A DNA stretch of 64,000 nucleotides from Variovorax fucosicus (GTDB lineage: Bacteria; Pseudomonadota; Gammaproteobacteria; Burkholderiales; Burkholderiaceae_C), in assembly GCF_030316825.1 (NCBI RefSeq), contig NZ_JASZYU010000005.1, forward strand, positions 182,001 to 246,000, read 5' to 3'. The notes under the pieces are model-generated. The model worked only from the letters and a program-made list of their open reading frames with translations. It was not told the DNA's origin and ran no database searches. A program made the translations under genes and the position numbers. Shown piece by piece: positions 58,431 through 64,000 of the stretch. Position 1 is the stretch's first letter. Each line of letters starts with the position of its first letter.

Positions 58431-60260
58431 TCAAGCCGGGCCGGGCGTAAGCCAGCGGCTCAGCAGCGCTGCGTCCTTGGCAAACAGCCGCCAGGTCGTC
58501 ACCCCGGTCGGCAGCGTGAGCGGCAGGCGCAGCAGGCGCCGGTCGCGCGCGACGATCGCCGTCATCTTCTTTTGCGGGCCGAGATAGAGCGCGAGGTCAT
58601 CGAGCTTCGTGATCCGCCAGGCCTGCACCGGCTGGCCGCGTCTGGCCGGCGGCAGTTCGATGCCGATCCATTCGTCGTGGGCCGCAAAGCCGGCCTGCTC
58701 GGCCGCGCCGCCGCGCAGCACCACCTTGACCTGCACGCTGCCGCCGGTTTCGGTCACGCGCAGGCCGAGTTCCTGTGCGCGCTGGGCCGGGTCATCGAGC
58801 GTGGCGACACCATGGGCGCGCAACAGATCGGACAGCGGCAACTCGTCGGTGGAGTGCACCCAGCTTGCGATTTCTTTCGCGTACGAGCGGCCGCCCACGG
58901 CCTCCATCGCCGCGGCAAAGTCGGCCTCGCCGATCGGGCCGCCTTCGCTGCGCGTCCACAGCAGCCGCATCACGTCGTCGAGCGAGCCCTTGCCTTCCTG
59001 CCGCAGCGTGAGGTCGAAGCACAACGCCACCAGGGAGCCCTTGGTGTAGTAGCTGATGGTTCCGTTGGGTGTCTGCTCGTCCTGCCGGTAGTACTTGACC
59101 CAGGCGTCGAAGCTGGCCTCGGCGACCGACTGCACCAGGCGGCCCGGTGCCTGCAGCACGCCGTTGATGGTCTTGTTGATCAGCCGCAGGTAGGCCGCAT
59201 CGTCGATGCGGCCGGCGCGGCGCAGCAGCAGGTCGTCGTAGTAGCTGGTGAAGCCCTCGAACAGCCAGAGCAGCCGCGTGTAGTTTTCCTGGTCGTAGTC
59301 ATAGCGCGCGAACTCTGCGGGCCGCAGGCGCTTCACGTTCCAGGTGTGGAAGTACTCGTGGCTGATCAGGCCCAGCAGCGTGGTGTAGCCCTCGGGCTGC
59401 TTGCGGGCGTCGCGCTGCGGCAGGTCGCGGCGGGTGCAGATCAGCGCTGTCGAATGGCGGTGCTCGAGCCCACCGTAGCCGTCGTCGACGGCGTTCAGCA
59501 TGAACAGGTAGCGGTCGTGTGGCGGCTTCGGCCCGCCCTTCTTGCCCACCTTGTCGCCGTGCCAGAAGCGCATTTCGGCTTCGCAGACGGTCTTGGTGTC
59601 GGCGATCAACCTGTCGCCATCGAAGGACGCGGTGGCGCCTGCCACCACGAAGCGGTGCGGCACACCGAAGGCCAGGAATTCGGCGCTCCAGAAAGCACCC
59701 ATCTCGACCGGCGAGTCGGCCAGTTCGTCGTAGTCGGCGGCCCAGTAGCTGCCGAAACCCTGTGCATCGACTTTCAGGCCCGAAAGGGCCGTGGCGCACG
59801 ACCAGCGGGCGCGGCCTGCGATCAATTCGGGCGCAGCAATCTCCAGCGCATGAGGCTGCCCGGTCTGGCCTTCGACGCGCAGGCAGAGGCTGGTGCCGTT
59901 GAAGAAGCCACGGTCGGCGTCGAGCCAGGCGGTGCGCACCGAGTGGTCGTAGGCACAGACCTCGTAGCGCAGCACCAGCGGCTTGCCGGCGGCGCAATCG
60001 ATCTGCCAGCTGTGCTTGTCGCGCTGTTCGACCGCCACGCTGCGCCGGGCCTGCGTGGCGCTCAATCCCTGCAGGTTCTTCGCGAACTCGCGCACCAGGT
60101 AGCTGCCCGGAATCCAGACCGGCAGCGACACGCGCTGCTGCGCGGCCGGCCGGTCGATGGTGAGCGTGATGGCGAAGAGGTGCGCATGTCGGTCCGCGCA
60201 TTCGACGCGGTAGTGCAGCGCCGGCGCCTTGCGGCGCTTGGTGGCAGCAACTGCGGCCAT
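58431..60260 (-). CDS. M61 family glycyl aminopeptidase with PDZ domain
   Basis: A 609-residue metallopeptidase. Zinc site HEYFHTWNVKRLRP near residue 295 and the third ligand Glu in LFEGFTSYYDDLLL near 325. The N-terminal beta domain begins LHYRVECADRHAHLFAITL. A PDZ domain occupies the C-terminal portion (about 505-590: LRVTETGGSVQVKVVLRGGAAEQAG). ATG at 60260 overlaps the dsbC stop by one base. Family members remove N-terminal Gly or Ala. No signal peptide, so cytosolic. Confidence 0.9.
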   Translation of the reverse strand: MAAVAATKRRKAPALHYRVECADRHAHLFAITLTIDRPAAQQRVSLPVWIPGSYLVREFAKNLQGLSATQARRSVAVEQRDKHSWQIDCAAGKPLVLRYEVCAYDHSVRTAWLDADRGFFNGTSLCLRVEGQTGQPHALEIAAPELIAGRARWSCATALSGLKVDAQGFGSYWAADYDELADSPVEMGAFWSAEFLAFGVPHRFVVAGATASFDGDRLIADTKTVCEAEMRFWHGDKVGKKGGPKPPHDRYLFMLNAVDDGYGGLEHRHSTALICTRRDLPQRDARKQPEGYTTLLGLISHEYFHTWNVKRLRPAEFARYDYDQENYTRLLWLFEGFTSYYDDLLLRRAGRIDDAAYLRLINKTINGVLQAPGRLVQSVAEASFDAWVKYYRQDEQTPNGTISYYTKGSLVALCFDLTLRQEGKGSLDDVMRLLWTRSEGGPIGEADFAAAMEAVGGRSYAKEIASWVHSTDELPLSDLLRAHGVATLDDPAQRAQELGLRVTETGGSVQVKVVLRGGAAEQAGFAAHDEWIGIELPPARRGQPVQAWRITKLDDLALYLGPQKKMTAIVARDRRLLRLPLTLPTGVTTWRLFAKDAALLSRWLTPGPA

Positions 60261-60985
60261 CAATTGGCCGACGCGAGCTGCTTCTCGACCTGGGCCGCGG
60301 GAATGGCGCCCGGCGCGCGCGTGCCGTCCGCAAAGATCAGCGTGGGCGTACCGGTGATGTTGTACTTGCGGCCGAACGCGATGTTGCGGTCCAGCGCCGT
60401 TGTATCGCAACTTGCGGCGGCGGTTTCGGGCTTGACGTCGCCGCCCATCCAGTCGTTCCAGGACTTCGCCTTGTCCTTGCTGCACCAGATGTTGCGCGAC
60501 TTGACGTTCGAATCGGGCCCGAGCACCGGGTAGAGGAACAGGTAGACGGTGACGTTGTCGACGTTCTTCATGTCGCGCTCGAAGTGCTTGCAGTAGCCGC
60601 AGTTCGGGTCTTCGAACACCGCCAGCTTGCGCTTGCCGTTGCCGCGCACGATCTTGAATGCGTCGTTCACCGGCAGCTTGTCGAACGCGACCTCGCTGAG
60701 CTTTTCGACGCGCGCTTCGGTCAGGTTCCTGCGTGCCTTCACGTCGATCAGGTTGCCCTGCAGCAGGTAGTTGCCGTCGGCGTCGGTGTAGAAGATCTCG
60801 AAACCGTTGATGCGCACCTCGTACAGGCCCGGCATCGGCGACTTGGTGATCTCGTCAATCTTCGCGAACTGCGGAATCCGCGCGGCCAGGTTCTTGCGGA
60901 TCTCGGCTTCACCGGCGTGCGTGAACGTGGTGGCCAGCGTGCTGCCGAATGCCAATGCGGCGAGGAGGGTGCGGGCGAACTTCAT
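60260..60985 (-). CDS. dsbC: Thiol:disulfide interchange protein DsbC
   Basis: A 241-residue periplasmic disulfide isomerase. Signal peptide through THAG, a dimerisation domain (about 25-85: IRKNLAARIPQFAKIDEITK) and a thioredoxin domain with FEDPNCGYCKHFERD (CGYC active site near residue 130) and cis-Pro loop ITGTPTLIFADG near 215. A second Cys pair (IWCSK and ASCDTT) is conserved. Coupled to M61. Confidence 0.93.
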   Translation of the reverse strand: MKFARTLLAALAFGSTLATTFTHAGEAEIRKNLAARIPQFAKIDEITKSPMPGLYEVRINGFEIFYTDADGNYLLQGNLIDVKARRNLTEARVEKLSEVAFDKLPVNDAFKIVRGNGKRKLAVFEDPNCGYCKHFERDMKNVDNVTVYLFLYPVLGPDSNVKSRNIWCSKDKAKSWNDWMGGDVKPETAAASCDTTALDRNIAFGRKYNITGTPTLIFADGTRAPGAIPAAQVEKQLASAN

Positions 60986-61010
60986 GGTCGGTCGTGGTCG
61001 GTTGCAGGAA

Positions 61011-62129
61011 TCAGCGCAGGCCCATGGCCTGGCGCGCGATCCAGTTCTTCAGAAGATGGGTCTGGTTGAAGCCGCGCATGCCCCAGTTGCGCAGCGCCGG
61101 CAAGGGGTCGGCATCGTGTGCAAAAAGCTGCTGGAGGCCATCGGTGGCCAGGCTCATCGACAGCACCTCGGCGCGGCGTGCGCGTTCGTAGCGGCGCAGC
61201 AGCCGGGCATCACCCACGCTGCGCCAGTACTCGCGTTCTTTCAGCACTTCAGCCAGCGTGGCCGCGTCGGCCAGGCCGAGGTTCAGGCCCTGGCCGGCCA
61301 GCGGGTGCACCGTGTGCGCCGCGTCGCCGGCCAGCGCCCAGGCCTTGCCATCCGCCAGGCGGCCGACCCAGCGATCGGCCATGGCGCGCTGCAGCGGCCA
61401 CGCCGCGCGTTCGCTGGTGAGCGTGAAGGCGCCCAGCGCATCGCCGCTGGCTTCGCGCAGCGCCGCGGTGAAGGCGGCGGCGTCCTGCTTCAAAAGTTCG
61501 GGCGCGCGGAACTGGTCGACCGACCACACCAACGCCAGCGTGCGGCCGGCAGCGCCGCCCAGCGGCAGCAGCGCGAGCACTTCGCCCTGCGCGTTGAACC
61601 ACTGGCGGGCGATGCCGTCGTGCGGCCGCTCGGCCTCGAGGCGCGCCGCGATCGCATGCTGCGGATAGCGCGTCACTTCATAGCGCACGCCCAGTATTTC
61701 GCGTGTGGCGCTGGCGCGGCCTTCGCAGACCACGGTCAGCGCGGCTGGCACCGGCGTGTCGCGCACCTCGATCAACGGTTGGAAGCGCACGGCATCGGCC
61801 AGCTGGCGCTCGAGCGCCGGCACATCGACGATCCACGCCAGCGCGTCGACGCGCTGGCGCTGGGCATCGAACTGCACCCGCCCGCCCTCGTCGCCGCTGA
61901 CCTGCATTTCGCGCACCGCGGTGGCGTGCACCGCATCGGGCCAGGCGCGCAGCGATTCGAGCAGGGTGCGGGAGGCGGCGTTGAGCGCGTAGGCGCGCAC
62001 GTCTTCATGCGTCGATGGGGCCGATGGCGCCACCAGCGCCACGCGCACGCGTTCCCGCGCCAGCAGCAGCGCCAGTGTCCGGCCGACGATGCCGGCACCG
62101 CGAATGCAAACCTCGGGGGGAAGGGCCAT
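61011..62129 (-). CDS. UbiH/UbiF-family FAD-dependent monooxygenase
   Basis: A 372-residue flavoprotein. FAD-binding CIRGAGIVGRTLALLLARE at the N-terminus and GDAAHTVHPLAGQGLNLGLADAATLAEVL near residue 275, the GD...P motif typical of UbiH/VisC. Likely hydroxylates an ubiquinone precursor. ATG at 62129 follows GAAGGGCC weakly. It is 25 bp upstream of dsbC on the same strand. Confidence 0.88.
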   Translation of the reverse strand: MALPPEVCIRGAGIVGRTLALLLARERVRVALVAPSAPSTHEDVRAYALNAASRTLLESLRAWPDAVHATAVREMQVSGDEGGRVQFDAQRQRVDALAWIVDVPALERQLADAVRFQPLIEVRDTPVPAALTVVCEGRASATREILGVRYEVTRYPQHAIAARLEAERPHDGIARQWFNAQGEVLALLPLGGAAGRTLALVWSVDQFRAPELLKQDAAAFTAALREASGDALGAFTLTSERAAWPLQRAMADRWVGRLADGKAWALAGDAAHTVHPLAGQGLNLGLADAATLAEVLKEREYWRSVGDARLLRRYERARRAEVLSMSLATDGLQQLFAHDADPLPALRNWGMRGFNQTHLLKNWIARQAMGLR

Positions 62130-62205
62130 GGGCGGATTGTAGGAGTTGGCGCTTCGTGGCGCGGCCTGCGGGACAATCGCACCATTCGCCCCAAGGAACC
62201 GTTTC

Positions 62206-63087
62206 GTGACTGCTGCCGCCTTCGATCTCCAGGCCACCATCGCCCGCCTGTTTGTCTACCCCGTCAAGTCCTGCGCCGGGGTCGAGCTGCCCGAGGCCCT
62301 GCTGACCGAAACCGGGCTCGAATTCGATCGCGCCTGGATGGTGGTCGACGCCAACAACGAGTTCGTCACCCAGCGCGAGCTGCCGCGCATGGCCCTGATA
62401 CGGCCGCAGTTGAAGCACATGGAAATGGTGCTGCGCGCGCCCGGCATGCTGGCGCTGCACATTGCCTTCGACCGGGTCGAGCAGCCGGTGCGCGTGAAGG
62501 TGTGGAAGGACGAGGTCGCAGCCTACGACATGGGCGACATTGCGGCCCAATGGTTCAGCGACTTCCTGTCGGAACCGGGCCGCCCGCAGAAGCTGCGGCT
62601 GGCACGCTTCGATCCGGAGCACAAGCGCCTGTCGAACCTGCAATGGACCGGCGGCATCGAGGCGCAGAACCAGTTTGCCGACGGCTTTGCGCTGCTGGTG
62701 GCGAGCGAGGCCTCGCTCGCCGAGCTCAACGAAAAGTTGCTGGCCGCCGGCCACGCCGCGGTCGGCATCGAGCGCTTCCGACCCAACATCGTGCTGGCCG
62801 GCATCGAGGCGCAGGACGAAGACCGGCTCGAGACCATGCACATCGCCACCGGTGAGGGCGAGGCCCGGTTGCAGCCTGTCAAGCCGTGCTCGCGCTGCCC
62901 GATCCCGGACATCGACCCGGCCACCGGCGTGGCGACGCCGGAGGTGGGCGACATGCTGCGCACCTGGCGCCAGAACGCCCGGGTCGATGGCGCCATCACC
63001 TTCGGCATGAACGCCATCGTGATCGAGGGCGTGGAGCACATGCTCAAGGTTGGGCAGCCGGTCGGCGCGAACTACCGGTTCGAGTGA
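62206..63087 (+). CDS. MOSC domain protein (molybdenum cofactor sulfurase C-terminal type)
   Basis: A 293-residue protein with an N-terminal MOSC beta-barrel (ARLFVYPVKSCAGVELPEALLTETGLEFDRAWM) and a C-terminal MOSC domain with the conserved Cys in QPVKPCSRCPIPDIDP near residue 228. Such proteins bind or move sulfur for molybdenum enzymes (YcbX-like). GTG start is six bases after AAGGAACC. Divergent from the flavoprotein. Confidence 0.88.
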   Translation: MTAAAFDLQATIARLFVYPVKSCAGVELPEALLTETGLEFDRAWMVVDANNEFVTQRELPRMALIRPQLKHMEMVLRAPGMLALHIAFDRVEQPVRVKVWKDEVAAYDMGDIAAQWFSDFLSEPGRPQKLRLARFDPEHKRLSNLQWTGGIEAQNQFADGFALLVASEASLAELNEKLLAAGHAAVGIERFRPNIVLAGIEAQDEDRLETMHIATGEGEARLQPVKPCSRCPIPDIDPATGVATPEVGDMLRTWRQNARVDGAITFGMNAIVIEGVEHMLKVGQPVGANYRFE

Positions 63088-63109
63088 TGCGGCCGCGGCG
63101 CCGGCCGGC

Positions 63110-63508
63110 TCAGAACGTCACGCCTGCGCAGAGGACGATGTTGGCGTAAGGCGTGCATTCGCCGGTGCGCACCACGGCCCTGGCGCGCGCGCTGAGCCGC
63201 TTCAGTTCCTCGTGCGAGATGGTTTCGGGCGTGACGGCGAGCTGGCCCGCGCACCAGGCTGGCAGCGCGTTGCCATCGGCGGGGTCGAGCGCCTCGCGGG
63301 CCAGCATGGCGCGCTCGACCTGCATCTCGGACAACACCGCCCTGAGCACGTCGGCGAGCCGCGGAACCCCCGGCGTGACCGCCAGGTCGATGCGGCGCGG
63401 GCCATCGGGAATCGGCAGGCCGGCGTCGCCGAGCACGATCATGTCGCCGTGGCCCAGCGTGGCAATCACCTGCGACAAGTCGGCATGGAGCAGGAGAGTG
63501 CGTTTCAA
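63110..63508 (-). CDS. rbsD: D-ribose pyranase
   Basis: A 132-residue RbsD. LLHADLSQVIATLGHGDMIVLGDAGLPIP has the catalytic His and GDAGLPIP, and TGECTPYANIVLCAGV ends it. TTG start at 63508 overlaps the rbsK stop (TTGA). Converts ribose pyranose and furanose forms for RbsK. Confidence 0.92.
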   Translation of the reverse strand: MKRTLLLHADLSQVIATLGHGDMIVLGDAGLPIPDGPRRIDLAVTPGVPRLADVLRAVLSEMQVERAMLAREALDPADGNALPAWCAGQLAVTPETISHEELKRLSARARAVVRTGECTPYANIVLCAGVTF

Positions 63509-64000
63509 AGCGGTGTCCAGTCGGGCGGGAGGGGGCTGCGCAGGACGGCATCGCGCAGCGGAATGGAAGGTTGGGCGCCGGGCTGCGTGATGCACAGCGC
63601 CGCGGCGCGAATGCCCAGGCGCACGGCTTCGTCGAGCGATCCGCCGCAGGCGAGCGTCACCGCCAGCGCGCCGAGAAAGGTGTCGCCCGCGGCCGTGGTG
63701 TCGACCGCCTGGACACGCGGCGCCGGATGGTGTCGCGCGCCATCGGCATCGATGGCCACGGCGCCACCGGCGCCCAGCGTGACGACCACGCGTGCGACGC
63801 CGCGCGCGCGCAGTACCGCGCCGGCCGCTGCGGCATCGCGCGGCTCCTCGGCGGGTTGGCCGGCCAGCGTCCGCGCCTCGACTTCGTTCACCACCAGCGT
63901 GTCAATCAGCGGCCAGAGCGCGGCGTCGACGGCCTGCACCGGCGACGGGTTGAGCAGTACCTTGCAGCCGGCGCGGACGGCCGCGTTCATGGCGCGCGCC
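63505..64000 (-). CDS. rbsK: Ribokinase, 5' end outside the window
   Basis: The C-terminal 165 residues or so of a PfkB-family sugar kinase. LLNPSPV and TLVVNEVEARTLAG are typical of ribokinase, VTLGAGGAV the ATP-site strand, and DTTAAGDTFLGALA carries the catalytic Asp. The frame continues past the right edge. Coupled to rbsD. Confidence 0.9.
   Translation of the reverse strand, partial: ARAMNAAVRAGCKVLLNPSPVQAVDAALWPLIDTLVVNEVEARTLAGQPAEEPRDAAAAGAVLRARGVARVVVTLGAGGAVAIDADGARHHPAPRVQAVDTTAAGDTFLGALAVTLACGGSLDEAVRLGIRAAALCITQPGAQPSIPLRDAVLRSPLPPDWTPL

Overview
The window is about 64 kb of high-GC chromosome from a betaproteobacterium of the order Burkholderiales. Gene content and protein style point to the Comamonadaceae, most likely Variovorax or a close relative. 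The evidence is Bug-type and LivJ-type solute receptors, a leucine/isovalerate (liu) degradation cluster, a double-length UvrA, an SAH riboswitch ahead of ahcY, and many stop/start-overlapping genes on both strands. I see no phage, insertion sequence, CRISPR array or plasmid gene. It reads as ordinary chromosome with a few accessory islets.

Layout. (1) 1-9.0 kb: the distal part of a liu operon. An alpha/beta hydrolase and a repeat-module protein, both translationally coupled to it, lead into liuC, a DUF4126 membrane protein, liuD (biotin subunit of methylcrotonyl-CoA carboxylase), a ghrA-like reductase and mvaB (HMG-CoA lyase), followed by a YbaK-type deacylase, a DUF1289 protein and a DsbA-fold isomerase. 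(2) 9.2-12.3 kb: an MHS-family transporter with a large periplasmic insert, a 51-residue membrane peptide and a LivJ-like receptor. (3) 12.5-24.4 kb: a 1934-residue tandem UvrA, a histone-deacetylase-like amidohydrolase, a Bug receptor, a HAD phosphatase, prfC and an unknown lipoprotein. (4) 24.5-28.4 kb: an SAH riboswitch, ahcY, tlyA, metF and an RlpA-like lipoprotein, mainly the activated-methyl cycle. (5) 28.4-38.9 kb: housekeeping genes rlmJ, rplM-rpsI, erpA, anmK, an M23 peptidase, tyrS, a FecR/OmpA pair, a CDF transporter, dtd, ybeY and phoH. (6) 39-49.3 kb: a secreted trypsin-like lipoprotein, ruvA, then a seven-gene lipid operon resembling E. coli ynbABCD plus an acyltransferase, on the opposite strand between ruvA and ruvB. 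(7) 49.4-55.1 kb: an unknown HNC-motif protein, dmeF, a sterol desaturase-lysoplasmalogenase fusion, an LpxH-like hydrolase, a FRG-domain protein and tRNA-Met. (8) 55.2-64 kb: an ECF sigma/putative anti-sigma pair, an enoyl-CoA hydratase, a CopD-like membrane protein, an M61 peptidase, dsbC, a UbiH-like oxidase, a MOSC protein, rbsD and a truncated rbsK.

Most unusual points. Two different short interspersed repeat families each occur both between genes and inside a coding sequence: a GC-rich palindromic family inside uvrA and as an 86-bp tandem pair beside prfC, and a GCTAT...ATAGC family inside anmK and between two ynb-like genes. The ynb-like operon is the best candidate for an undescribed pathway: it carries acyltransferase, CDP-diacylglycerol synthase, CDP-alcohol phosphotransferase, a PAP2-dual-specificity phosphatase fusion and a hydrolase-methyltransferase fusion, which is nearly a complete route to a non-standard phospholipid. 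A few kilobases away lies a fusion that looks like an ether-lipid cleaving enzyme. Starts were chosen by stop/start overlap, visible Shine-Dalgarno sequence and family length. All function calls rest on motifs read by eye, without database searches.
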